From the NCBI RefSeq assembly GCF_033441515.1, contig NZ_JAWQJT010000002.1, positions 2,666,001-2,730,000 of the forward strand: a DNA stretch of 64,000 nucleotides. The letters run 5' to 3'. The notes under the pieces are model-generated. The model had not been told where the DNA came from, ran no database searches, and saw nothing but the letters and a program-made list of their open reading frames with translations. Shown here piece by piece: positions 44,702-55,594 of the stretch (position 1 is its first letter; the number at the start of each line of letters is the position of its first letter). A program made the translations under genes and the position numbers. The DNA comes from Amycolatopsis solani. Its GTDB lineage: Bacteria > Actinomycetota > Actinomycetes > Mycobacteriales > Pseudonocardiaceae.

Positions 44702-44802
44702 GGTAGTCGTTTCGCTCCAACCGGTTCCACCCGCACAAGCGCGCGCCCGCCACGCCACGTAGGCTCACGGCGACCCCCAGCCAGCCCGACCTCAGGACGA
44801 CC

Positions 44803-46008
44803 GTGCCCACCTCCCCGACGCCGCGCCGGATCAGCTGGGACCTCCTCCGCGTCGTCGCCGTCCTCGCGGTGATCCTCGGGCACGTCACCCACCAGGGCGC
44901 CCTGCTCCACCCCGAGCTCACGGGGTACCCCTTCCGGGTGACAGCGCAGTTCGGTGCGGCGATCCTCCTGGTGATCTCCGCCTTCTTCGTTTGCGCGAGC
45001 CTCCGCAAGGGCAATCCGGGCCGGTGGTTGTGGAACCGCATCGCGCGCCTCGTGCCGGCCTACCTGGTCGCCGTCCTGCTGACCTACGTCGTGACGCGGT
45101 GGGCCGCCATCTCCTTCAGCGGCCTGCCCTACCCGCCCGGGGTGACCGGGTTCCTGTTCGGCGTGCCGCAGGGCCCGCCGTCGAACCCCTCGCCCTGGTA
45201 CATCCCGACCGGCCTGGACCTGGTCACCAACCTCGGCATGGTGCAGGAGTGGGGCATCCGCTCGGGCGCGTTCTACTACCTCGACGGCTCCTACTGGACG
45301 CTGCCCGTCCAGCTCATGGCCTTCACCGGCGCGGCACTGCTGTGGCCGCGGTCGTGGCGCACCCACCGGCTGACCGTCGCCCTGCTCTGGGCGCTGATCC
45401 TGGTGCCGCTCGCGCTGCGCTTCCTGGTCTTCCCGCCGGGGACGGCGAGCCCGGTCGCCGAGACGTTCTTCTACGGGCTGGGCCTGCACCGGCTGCACGT
45501 CTTCGCCATCGGCGTCGCCATCTGGCTGTGGTCGCGGCGCCGGCTCCGGACGTGGCACATCGCACTCTTCTTCGCCGCCGCCGTGGCCGCGCAGGACCTG
45601 CAGGTCTTCCCGTTCCACGTCGCGCTGCCGCAGGACGCGCTGCGCTGGCCGTCCACGATCGGGTTCGCCGTGCTCCTGCTGCTGGTGTGCCTGGCCGCCC
45701 GCGGCCCGGACTGGCGGTTCCCCGGGCTGGCGCGGATCGCCCCGGCCGTCACCTGGCTCGCGGGCATCTCGTATGGTCTTTACCTGGTGCACCAGGAACT
45801 GGGCTACATCCTGGCCCGCGCCCTGCTCGACCTCGGCCTCCCCGGCTGGCTGCGGCTCCCCGTGGTCGTCGGCGCCGCCGTCCTGGCCGGCTGGGCGGTC
45901 ACCGCGGGGGTCGAACGCCCGGCCCACCGGTGGCTCACCAGACGTCGAAAGCCCGAAGAACCGCAGGTCAAGGACGCGGAACCCGTTTTTGTCGGTGGTG
46001 GCTCGTAG
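44803..46008 (+). CDS. Acyltransferase 3 family membrane protein
   Basis: A 401-residue integral membrane protein of the OafA/YrhL type with about ten helices. It has the family start (SWDLLRVVAVLAVILGHVTH, where the His is catalytic), the RIARLVPAYL helix after the R-x-x-R-I motif, and a long loop with FYYLDGSYWTLPVQL. Such enzymes acetylate or acylate sugars of the envelope or of secondary metabolites using acyl-CoA. The GTG at 44803 is likely. uvrA begins 77 bases downstream. Confidence 0.9.
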   Translation: MPTSPTPRRISWDLLRVVAVLAVILGHVTHQGALLHPELTGYPFRVTAQFGAAILLVISAFFVCASLRKGNPGRWLWNRIARLVPAYLVAVLLTYVVTRWAAISFSGLPYPPGVTGFLFGVPQGPPSNPSPWYIPTGLDLVTNLGMVQEWGIRSGAFYYLDGSYWTLPVQLMAFTGAALLWPRSWRTHRLTVALLWALILVPLALRFLVFPPGTASPVAETFFYGLGLHRLHVFAIGVAIWLWSRRRLRTWHIALFFAAAVAAQDLQVFPFHVALPQDALRWPSTIGFAVLLLLVCLAARGPDWRFPGLARIAPAVTWLAGISYGLYLVHQELGYILARALLDLGLPGWLRLPVVVGAAVLAGWAVTAGVERPAHRWLTRRRKPEEPQVKDAEPVFVGGGS

Positions 46009-46085
46009 CATGGATCGCGGCCACCCGTGCAGCCTGACACCGGGTCGGCGACCGCAGCTGAAGAAGACATTGAGAGGACCCTGGC

Positions 46086-48947
<2,862 letters not shown>

Positions 48948-48951
48948 CGGC

Positions 48952-49497
48952 TCACCGCTCCTCCCCGGTGGTCTGGTGCACCACCGGGAGGGGCGGGCCG
49001 TAGTACAGCGTCCGGAGCCGGTAGGCCGAGCCGGCCTCTCCCGGCAGCAGCGACAGCGCGCACGTCGTCACGTCCGGCTCGGTCACCTCGACCGGGTCGT
49101 AGTCCGGCGCGCCCGGCCGCCGGATCTCCAGCAGGAAGCCGGCTTCGTCGCTCGAGCGGTCGGCCCACGTGAACGTCACCGTGTCGCCCGACGCCGCCGC
49201 GTGCAGGTCCGTCGAGACCGGCCCGGTGAACGGCCGCACCCGGTAGTAGAACGGCGTCTCCGGGATGAGGTCCGGGTGGTGGTAGCTCGTCGTGTGGGCG
49301 GGGAGGAAGCGCAGCGTCGTCCACGGCCCGGCCGGGTCGTTCGCGTACTCGACGCGGTGCCCGGCGTCGTCGTCCGGCCAGCTGAGCACCACGTCGGTGG
49401 GTGACGTCAGCGAAGCCGTGAACGCGGGCGCCGCCGAGCAGCCCGCGGCCGGCAAAGCGGCCAGCAAGGCGATCAGCACGAGGGGTTTCGCGGACAC
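48952..49497 (-). CDS. Lipoprotein with fibronectin type III-like domain
   Basis: A 181-residue lipoprotein. The signal peptide ends in a lipobox (LPAAGC, Cys20). The mature part resembles fibronectin III beta sandwiches: LTSPTDVVLSWPDD, HRVEYANDPAGPWTTL, FYYRVRPF, then a second similar stretch (DTVTFTWADRSSDEAGFLLE). Such domains bind carbohydrates or surface partners. It is convergent with uvrA and probably sits on the outer face of the membrane. No enzymatic motif is seen. Confidence 0.82.
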   Translation of the reverse strand: MSAKPLVLIALLAALPAAGCSAAPAFTASLTSPTDVVLSWPDDDAGHRVEYANDPAGPWTTLRFLPAHTTSYHHPDLIPETPFYYRVRPFTGPVSTDLHAAASGDTVTFTWADRSSDEAGFLLEIRRPGAPDYDPVEVTEPDVTTCALSLLPGEAGSAYRLRTLYYGPPLPVVHQTTGEER

Positions 49498-49637
49498 GGC
49501 GGCTCCCGGGACGAGCGGGGCGGCGGTGCGAACCCGCTCAGCTTAGGAACCGCGCCCGCCCGCCGACAAGATCGTGCCGATCACCGGGACGCACCAATCC
49601 GCTCGCGCCGTGGCGCCGAAACGCGCGCGATCCCGGC

Positions 49638-49665
49638 TGAACCGTTCTTCGCGACCGTCCGTGTT
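49638..49665 (+). promoter_or_regulatory. SigL-like ECF sigma promoter
   Basis: TGAACC (49638-49643), a 16-base spacer and CGTGTT (49660-49665). This matches the TGAACC-N16-CGT form I recall for Mycobacterium tuberculosis SigL. It lies 56 bases before the lipoprotein gene that heads the operon with the ECF sigma and anti-sigma genes, so the sigma factor probably drives its own operon. Confidence 0.6.
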
Positions 49666-49721
49666 ACCCCATGTCGAGGTCCGCCGGACGGCGGTGCCGC
49701 CCTCACCGAGGAGAGAACGTC

Positions 49722-50225
49722 ATGAACCGTACCCGGCCCGTCGTCGCCAGCGCCGTCGCGCTCGTCGCCGTCGCCACGTTGTCCGCTTGCGGCGAGATGG
49801 CCGACGGCGCCCAAGGGCCGCAGCACGGGGAGCCGGGGCACAAGATGCTCGCGGTCGCGACGGTCAACGGGGTCGGTGCCGTGGTCACCGACGCCGACGG
49901 CAAGACGCTCTACCGGTTCGACAAGGACCTCTCGCAGCCGCCGACGTCCAACTGCGACGGCGAGTGCGCGACCGCGTGGCCGCCGATGCTCGCCGGGGTG
50001 GCGACGCCGATGCTCAAGGGCATCCAGGACACCCAGGTCGGCACGACGACCCGCAAGGACGGCAGCAAGCAGATCACGCTCAACGGCTGGCCGCTCTACG
50101 AGTTCTCGGGCGACAAGGCCGCGGGCGATCTGAACGGCCAGGGGGCCAACGGCACGTGGTTCGCGGTCGCCCCGGACGGCAGCAAGATCACCGCGGGCGG
50201 CAAGGCCGGCGGATCCGGGTACTGA
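49722..50225 (+). CDS. Secreted lipoprotein of the COG4315/SCO0930 type
   Basis: A 167-residue lipoprotein with lipobox TLSAC (Cys23). The mature part has the two repeats typical of COG4315: VVTDADGKTLYRFDKDLSQP followed by CDGECATAWPPM, and ITLNGWPLYEFSGDKAAGDL followed by NGTWFAVAPDG. Two cysteines in the CDGEC motif probably form a disulfide. Members are surface proteins of unclear function, often next to ECF sigma genes. A GAGGAGAG site precedes the ATG at 49722. It is likely the first gene of the sigma/anti-sigma operon. Confidence 0.88.
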   Translation: MNRTRPVVASAVALVAVATLSACGEMADGAQGPQHGEPGHKMLAVATVNGVGAVVTDADGKTLYRFDKDLSQPPTSNCDGECATAWPPMLAGVATPMLKGIQDTQVGTTTRKDGSKQITLNGWPLYEFSGDKAAGDLNGQGANGTWFAVAPDGSKITAGGKAGGSGY

Positions 50226-50371
50226 CCACCGACGGAATTCCGGGCAGAACGAGGAAGGACGGGCAGCCGATGAACACCATGGTCGCGCTGCGCTCGGCGC
50301 ACGCACCGCCGGTGGCCCTGCGGGTTGCAGTACTGTCCTCGCCGACTCAGAACACCGTCGGGAGGACGAGG

Positions 50372-50923
50372 GTGGCCATAGGAGGCAGGCGGCCTAAGAA
50401 GGCCAAGGGCGAGGACTTGATTCGGCAGCTGTACGCCGAACACGGGCGGAGCCTGCTGGCCTACGCGACGAGGCTGACCGGTGATCGGGCGGCGGCCGAG
50501 GACGTGGTCCAGGAGACGTTGGTCCGAGCGTGGAAACACGCGGACGACTTGCAGAACGACGGGAAGGGCTCGGTGCGCGGCTGGTTGCTGACCGTCGCGC
50601 GCAACCTGGTCACCGACCGGGCCCGCGCCCGGGCGGCGCGGCCCCAAGAGGTGGCCGAACCGGCCGAAGGCGTGCCGACACCGGCCGTCGAGCGGGATCA
50701 CGCCCAGGGCGTGGTCGACTCGATGACGGTGCTCGGCGCGATGGACGGCCTATCGAACGAGCACCGAGAGGTCCTGGTGGAGATCTACTACCGGGGACGG
50801 ACGGTGGCCGAAGCGGCGAGAACACTCGGCGTCGCACCGGGTACCGTGAAATCAAGGTCGTACTACGCACTGAGAGCACTGAGAGCAGCGATGATTTCGA
50901 GCGGAACGGAGGTGGCGCGATGA
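50372..50923 (+). CDS. ECF RNA polymerase sigma factor, SigL-like
   Basis: A 183-residue group 4 sigma factor. Region 2 is seen in LYAEHGRSLLAYATRLTGDR and AAAEDVVQETLVRAWKHADD; region 4 in LSNEHREVLVEIYYRGRTVA and AARTLGVAPGTVKSRSYYAL. The GTG at 50372 follows GGGAGGACGAG; an alternative ATG at 50270 would add 34 non-conserved residues. Its stop overlaps the anti-sigma start (ATGA). The promoter at 49638 and the partner anti-sigma gene suggest the SigL/RslA group, which responds to envelope and redox stress in mycobacteria. Confidence 0.9.
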   Translation: MAIGGRRPKKAKGEDLIRQLYAEHGRSLLAYATRLTGDRAAAEDVVQETLVRAWKHADDLQNDGKGSVRGWLLTVARNLVTDRARARAARPQEVAEPAEGVPTPAVERDHAQGVVDSMTVLGAMDGLSNEHREVLVEIYYRGRTVAEAARTLGVAPGTVKSRSYYALRALRAAMISSGTEVAR

Positions 50924-51627
50924 ACTCGGTCGACGAGAGTCACACGCAGCTCGGCGCGTACGCCCTCGGCGCGCTCGATCCCGGGGAGGCGGCCGACTTC
51001 GAGCGGCGGCACCTGCAGACCTGCGCGCAGTGCCGGTTCGACCTGAACGAGCTCGTGGCGTTGCGCGAGTCGCTCGACGAGGTACCGCCCGAGGCGTTCC
51101 TCGACGGGCCGCCCGAAGGCGGGGACCTGCTGCTGCAGAAGACCCTGCGCCGGGTGCGCGACGAGGAACAGGCGGCACCGGCCACCCGTTCGACGTCGAG
51201 GCGGGGCTTGGCCCTCGTCGCGGCGGCGGTGCTGGTGGTGGCCGCGCTCGGCGGCGGGATCCTGGTCGGACGGCAGACGGCGGAGCCGCCGCCACAGGCG
51301 CTTCCCGGGCCGGAAGTGCCCGGCACGAAGACCATCGAAGCCCGGGATCCGACGACCGGGGTGCAGCTGACCGCGTCGGTGAGCCCGTTCCAGGGCTGGG
51401 TTCGGACGAACGTCAGTGTGAAGGGCGTCCGAGCCGGCGAGAAGTGCCTGCTCCAAGTGGTCACCAAGGACGGCAAGGCGGTGACCGCCGGCAGCTGGCA
51501 GGTGTCGGAGAAGTGGGAGAGCCAGGGCTTCTCGCTCGACGGGTCCGCGCTGGTCGCGCCCGACGACGTCAAGTCGGTCGACATCGTCACGGTGGACGGC
51601 CGGAAGCTGGTCTCGGCCCCGGTGTGA
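50920..51627 (+). CDS. Zinc-binding anti-sigma factor (RslA-like)
   Basis: A 235-residue membrane protein that should hold the ECF sigma factor inactive. The N-terminal ZAS motif HX3CX2C is present (RRHLQTCAQCRFDL), after LGAYALGALDPGEAADFE. One membrane helix follows (GLALVAAAVLVVAALGGGIL, about 87-106), then an exported domain of about 125 residues (VQLTASVSPFQGWVRTNVSV, CLLQVVTKDGKAVTAGSWQV). Oxidation of the zinc cysteines or an envelope signal would release the sigma factor. The ATG overlaps the sigma stop. Confidence 0.9.
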   Translation: MNSVDESHTQLGAYALGALDPGEAADFERRHLQTCAQCRFDLNELVALRESLDEVPPEAFLDGPPEGGDLLLQKTLRRVRDEEQAAPATRSTSRRGLALVAAAVLVVAALGGGILVGRQTAEPPPQALPGPEVPGTKTIEARDPTTGVQLTASVSPFQGWVRTNVSVKGVRAGEKCLLQVVTKDGKAVTAGSWQVSEKWESQGFSLDGSALVAPDDVKSVDIVTVDGRKLVSAPV

Positions 51628-52067
51628 CGGGCGCGAGCTACCGGTTCCGCAGCACGTGGCTGCTGCCGGGAACCGTGCCCGAGCGGGTGTTCGGCGTGGT
51701 CACCGACCTCGCCGGCTACCCGCGGTGGTGGTCGGACGTCCGCGCGGTGCGCCGCGTGGACGACGACACCGCCGAACTGGTCTGCCGGTCCCGGCTGCCG
51801 TTCCGGCTCGTCGTCCGGATGCACCGGGACCACCAGGACGAGCGCACGGGCCTGATGCGGGTCAGGCTCAGCGGCGACCTCGACGGGGTACTGGCCGGTG
51901 CGGTCCGCGCGGCGGGCGCGGGCACACTGCTGGAGATCACCCAGGACGTCCAGGCCCGCAAGGAGTTGCTGCGGCGCTTCGACGCGGTGGCCCGGCCGCT
52001 GTTCCGCGCGAACCACGCGCTGATGATGCGGCGGGGCCACCGCGGACTTTCCACCTACCTGGCCTAG
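51624..52067 (+). CDS. SRPBCC family protein in the sigma operon
   Basis: A 147-residue START/Bet v1-like protein: FRSTWLLPGTVPERVFGVVT, LAGYPRWWSDVRAVRRVDDD, and a C-terminal helix ending in FRANHALMMRRGHRGLSTYL. The pattern W-S-D-V and the basic C-terminus fit polyketide-cyclase-like lipid-binding proteins. The GTG at 51624 overlaps the anti-sigma stop (GTGA), placing it in the same operon, and so presumably in the same stress response. It is convergent with the MFS gene by 4 bases. Confidence 0.85.
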   Translation: MTGASYRFRSTWLLPGTVPERVFGVVTDLAGYPRWWSDVRAVRRVDDDTAELVCRSRLPFRLVVRMHRDHQDERTGLMRVRLSGDLDGVLAGAVRAAGAGTLLEITQDVQARKELLRRFDAVARPLFRANHALMMRRGHRGLSTYLA

Positions 52068-53464
52068 CCGGCCACGCAGGCCTCGGTCTCGGGGACGGTG
52101 CTCTTCCGGCGGGCCAGCACCGCCGCCCCCAGCGCGACCGCGGCCAGCAGGAAGCCCGCGCTCACCCCGTACGCCAGCCGGAACCCGGCCGCCAGCGCCT
52201 CGCGGTGATCGCCGCCCAGGCTCGCCGTGCGGGACGCCGCCACCGAGGCGAGCACCGCCGTCCCGATCGCCGCCCCCACCTGCTGGGTCGTGGTGATCAG
52301 GCCCGACGCCACCCCCGCGTCCGCCGCCGGGACGTCCGCCATCGCCAGGCCCATCAGCGCCGGGATGGCCACGCCGGCGCCGAAGCCCATCACCAGCAAC
52401 GGCGGCAGCACGTCGGTGAAGTAGGAGCCCGACACCCGCGTCAGCAGCACCAAGCCGACGATCACCAGCCCGAGCCCGGCCAGCAGCACCGCCCGCGGCC
52501 CGAACCGCGCGGCGAGCTTGTCCGCGACGCCGAGCGAGGCCACCGCGATCACCAGCGGCACCGGGAGGAACGCGATCCCGGTGCGCAGCGCGTCGAGTCC
52601 CAGCACCTGCTGCAGGTACAGCGCCGTGACGAACTGGAAGCCCAGCATGCCGGCGACCATCAGCACCATCACCAGGTTCGCGCCGGTCACCGCGCGGATC
52701 CGGAACAGCCGCAGCGGCAGCAGCGGCGTCCGCGCCTTCGCCTGCCGCACCACGAACGCGGCCAGCAACCCGAGCGCCGCCACCAGCGCCGGCCACACCG
52801 CGGACGAAATCGCGTACACGCCCAGCATCACGGCCCCGGTGACCAGCACCGCGCCGAGCACGTCCAGGCCGGCCCGCACCCCCGTCCCGCGGTCCGGCGA
52901 AACCACCCGGACGGCCAGCAGCAGCGCCACCATACCGATCGGCAGGTTGACGTAGAACGTCCAGTGCCAGCTCAGCGCCTGCGTCAGCGCGCCGCCCGCG
53001 ATGAGCCCGATCGACGCGCCCGCGGCCTGCGTGAAGCTGTAGACGCCGATCGCGCGAGCCCGGGCCCGCGGCTCGGGGTACATCGTGACGATCATCCCGA
53101 GCACCACGGCCGACGCGAGCGCTCCGCCCACGCCCTGGGCGAACCGCGAGCCGACGAGCACGCCCGCGTCTTCCGAGAGCCCGGCGGCCAGGGACGCGAC
53201 GGTGAACAGCGCCAGCCCGCCGAGGAAGACGCGGCGGCGGCCGAGCAGGTCGCCGAGCCGGCCGGAGATCAGGAGCAGGCCGCCGAACGCGACCAGGTAG
53301 GCGGTGACCACCCAGGCCAGGCCGGCGGGGGTGAACCCGAGGTCGGCCTGGATGGCGGGCAGCGCCACCGCGACGATGCTGCTGTCGAGCACGACCATCA
53401 GCGACGCGGTGCACAGCACCGCCAGCGCGAGGCCGCGGGAGCGGGTGGGGTGGTTCTCGGCCAT
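52064..53464 (-). CDS. DHA2-type MFS drug efflux transporter
   Basis: A 466-residue membrane protein with 14 predicted helices of the EmrB/QacA (DHA2) group. Motifs include LDSSIVAVALPAIQADLGF (helix 1, motif D1), the loop GRLGDLLGRRRVF (motif A) and GVYSFTQAAGASIGLIAGGA (motif C of drug:proton antiporters). It exports drugs or antibiotics using the proton gradient. The ATG at 53464 follows GGAGGGG. It is divergent from the HxlR regulator, which probably controls it. Confidence 0.92.
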   Translation of the reverse strand: MAENHPTRSRGLALAVLCTASLMVVLDSSIVAVALPAIQADLGFTPAGLAWVVTAYLVAFGGLLLISGRLGDLLGRRRVFLGGLALFTVASLAAGLSEDAGVLVGSRFAQGVGGALASAVVLGMIVTMYPEPRARARAIGVYSFTQAAGASIGLIAGGALTQALSWHWTFYVNLPIGMVALLLAVRVVSPDRGTGVRAGLDVLGAVLVTGAVMLGVYAISSAVWPALVAALGLLAAFVVRQAKARTPLLPLRLFRIRAVTGANLVMVLMVAGMLGFQFVTALYLQQVLGLDALRTGIAFLPVPLVIAVASLGVADKLAARFGPRAVLLAGLGLVIVGLVLLTRVSGSYFTDVLPPLLVMGFGAGVAIPALMGLAMADVPAADAGVASGLITTTQQVGAAIGTAVLASVAASRTASLGGDHREALAAGFRLAYGVSAGFLLAAVALGAAVLARRKSTVPETEACVAG

Positions 53465-53498
53465 GTGTGGCCCCTCCAGATGAGCGTTGTCCCTGGTC

Positions 53499-53512
53499 AG
53501 TGCCAGGGCACT
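53499..53512. promoter_or_regulatory. Candidate HxlR operator AGTGCC-AG-GGCACT
   Basis: A 6-2-6 palindrome in the 105-bp gap between the divergent MFS and HxlR genes, 35 bases from the MFS start. Its position fits a repressor site controlling the transporter. A further AGTGCT lies at 53523-53528. Confidence 0.4.
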
Positions 53513-53569
53513 TCTTGTAACAGTGCTCATCATGTGTGACCATGGGGGCGCGCGTAAGGAGGCACTTCC

Positions 53570-53962
53570 ATGTCCCAGGGGAACATCGGTGTACCTGTCC
53601 AGGTCACGGAGATCGACCCGGAAAAACTCGATGTCTGCACGGTGCTGGAGGTCATCAACCGGATCAGCGGGAAATGGGCGATCGGCATCCTCTTGGAAGC
53701 CATTCGCGGGCCCGTGCGGTTCACCGAGCTGGAACGCGCGGTCAACGGGATCAGCCGCCGCATGCTGACGCTGACCCTGCGCAACCTCGAGCGCGACGGC
53801 CTCCTGGAGCGCACGATCTACCCGACCGTCCCGCCGCGCGTGGAGTACGAAGCCACGCCGATGGCGAAGGAGCTGTACCAGTCGCTGAGCGGCCTGCTCG
53901 GCTGGGCGGAGCGGCACCGCGAGGACATCGCCGCCGCCCGCGTCGCCTACGACGTGGCCTGA
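53570..53962 (+). CDS. HxlR family transcriptional regulator
   Basis: A 130-residue winged-helix regulator of the HxlR/DUF24 type: CTVLEVINRISGKWAIGILL (the conserved C..GKW start), FTELERAVNGISRRMLTLTL, and RTIYPTVPPRVEYEATPMAK (wing). The N-terminal Cys before GKW acts as an electrophile or redox sensor in several members, so stress by reactive compounds may induce the adjacent efflux gene. The ATG at 53570 follows AAGGAGG. A hairpin repeat and then a terminator follow it. Confidence 0.93.
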   Translation: MSQGNIGVPVQVTEIDPEKLDVCTVLEVINRISGKWAIGILLEAIRGPVRFTELERAVNGISRRMLTLTLRNLERDGLLERTIYPTVPPRVEYEATPMAKELYQSLSGLLGWAERHREDIAAARVAYDVA

Positions 53963-53972
53963 GGCCGCCCAA

Positions 53973-54001
53973 AGCGGCACTTTCCCTATGAAAGTTCCGC
54001 T
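53973..54001. repeat. Dispersed hairpin element, copy 2
   Basis: A 12-bp stem with one mismatch (53973-53984 and 53990-54001) and loop CCTAT, 11 bases after the HxlR stop. Core CGGCACTTTC / GAAAGTTCCG is the same as the element at 32301-32339 with one change in the stem and one in the loop. Confidence 0.7.
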
Positions 54002-54014
54002 CTTGACGTGGAAC

Positions 54015-54054
54015 GGGCCGCGGTGCGAGGTCGGGGGGACTCGCACCGCGGCCC
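54015..54054. terminator. Bidirectional terminator between HxlR and dctA
   Basis: A perfect 15-bp inverted repeat (54015-54029 and 54040-54054) with a 10-base loop lies between the convergent HxlR and dctA genes, 48 bases beyond the dctA stop and 53 beyond the HxlR stop. It can serve both. Confidence 0.8.
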
Positions 54055-54101
54055 GCGGTGGCTCGTGCTCAGCGGGGGCATGAGCACGAACGTCGGTGGT
54101 G

Positions 54102-55448
54102 CTACTTCGCCGCGACTTCCGCGGGTTCCGGTTCCCGCTCTTCGTCCACCATCGTGGCTTCGTCGAAGGGTGCCTGCCCGGCGAACACGCGCTGGGCCTG
54201 TTCGCGGTCGAACTCCTTCGTCCAGTTTCCGATGAGGACGGTCGCGACGGCGTTGCCGGCGAAGTTCGTCAGCGCGCGGGCCTCCGACATGAACCGGTCG
54301 ATGCCGAGGATGAAGCCGACGCCGTTGACCAGTTCCGGCCGGTGCGACTGCAGGCCGCTCGCCAGGGTCGCGATGCCGGAACCGCTGACGCCCGCGGCGC
54401 CCTTCGACGCGATGATCATGAAGACCAGCAGGCCGATCTGCGCGCCGATGGACAGCGGCTCGTCCTGCGCCGCGGCGATGAACAGCGTCGCCATGGTCAG
54501 GTAGATCGCGGTGCCGTCGAGGTTGAACGAGTAGCCGGTGGGCACGGTGATGCCGACGACGGACTTGTCGACGCCGAGGTGCTCCATCTTCGCGATCAGC
54601 CGCGGCAGCGCCGACTCCGACGACGACGTCGACAGGATCAGCAGGAACTCGCGGCCGAGGTAGCGCAGCAGCTTCAGGATGTTGACGCGGGCGCCGAACC
54701 ACAGCACCAGCCCGAGAACCACGAACACGAACACCAGGCAGGTCGCGTAGAACCCGATCATGATCACGGCCAGGCTCTTCAGCGCGGCCCAGCCGGTCGC
54801 GCCGACCACTGCGGCGATGGCGCCGAACGCGCCGATCGGGGCGGCCCACATGATCATCGCCAGGATCCGGAAGACCAGCTTCTGGAGGTGCTCGACGCCA
54901 CGCAGGATCGGCGCGCCCTTCGGGCCCAGCTTCTGCAGCGCGAACCCGACGAGCAGCGCGACCAGCAGCGTCTGCAGCACTTCGCCTTCGGTGAAGGCGG
55001 AGACGAGCGTCTTCGGGATGATGCCGAGCAGGAAGTCGACCGGGCCCTCGGCGCCGGTGGCGGACTTCTGGACGCTCTTCACGTCGGCCGGGTTGAGGTG
55101 CAGCCCGGTGCCCGGGTGCAGCAGGTTGCCGACGACCAGGCCGATGGCGAGCGCGAAGGTCGACATCACGATGAAGTAGACCAGTGCCATCACACCGACC
55201 TTGCCGACCTTGGCCGCCTTCGCGACCGAGCCGACGCCGATGACGATGGTGCAGAAGATGATGGGGGAGATCATCATCTTGATCAGGTTGACGAAGCCGT
55301 CGCCGAGGGGCTTGAGGCCCTTGGCGAAGCCCGGGAAGAGGAAGCCCACCAGGATCCCGAGCAGGACCGCGACGATCACGGCCAGGTACAGGTAGTGGGT
55401 CTTGTCCCGCTTGCGCGGGGTCTCCTCCGTGGTCGGTGGGGTCGGCAC
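54102..55448 (-). CDS. dctA: C4-dicarboxylate:cation symporter
   Basis: A 448-residue member of the dicarboxylate/amino acid:cation symporter family (DAACS). Landmarks are LIKMMISPIIFCTIVIGVGS, the serine-rich re-entrant loop ILSTSSSESALPRLIAKME, the GYSFNLDGTAIYLTMATLF motif (unwound helix that binds Na+ and substrate), and the second loop with GAAGVSGSGIATLAS. DctA takes up succinate, fumarate and malate with protons or sodium. The GTG at 55448 follows GGAGGCAACG. It is divergent from a CitA/CitB-type two-component system, the usual regulator of such transporters. Confidence 0.94.
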   Translation of the reverse strand: MPTPPTTEETPRKRDKTHYLYLAVIVAVLLGILVGFLFPGFAKGLKPLGDGFVNLIKMMISPIIFCTIVIGVGSVAKAAKVGKVGVMALVYFIVMSTFALAIGLVVGNLLHPGTGLHLNPADVKSVQKSATGAEGPVDFLLGIIPKTLVSAFTEGEVLQTLLVALLVGFALQKLGPKGAPILRGVEHLQKLVFRILAMIMWAAPIGAFGAIAAVVGATGWAALKSLAVIMIGFYATCLVFVFVVLGLVLWFGARVNILKLLRYLGREFLLILSTSSSESALPRLIAKMEHLGVDKSVVGITVPTGYSFNLDGTAIYLTMATLFIAAAQDEPLSIGAQIGLLVFMIIASKGAAGVSGSGIATLASGLQSHRPELVNGVGFILGIDRFMSEARALTNFAGNAVATVLIGNWTKEFDREQAQRVFAGQAPFDEATMVDEEREPEPAEVAAK

Positions 55449-55594
55449 CGTTGCCTCCAGCTCAGGGGTGTTCCAGGTTGCGGCACACTGTAGGCGCACT
55501 TCGGTGACCCGGCTCACTTGTGTTCATTGAGTTCGCGACCGTCCCGTTCGGACACCGGGTGCGCGTGTGCTGGTATGAGGAGGTGCCCCCGACG

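Noticed and set aside
46009..46085. LexA (SOS) box upstream of uvrA
   Set aside because: No TCGAAC-N4-GTTCGA-like sequence could be found there or just before uvrB; regulation by LexA is not supported from this window.
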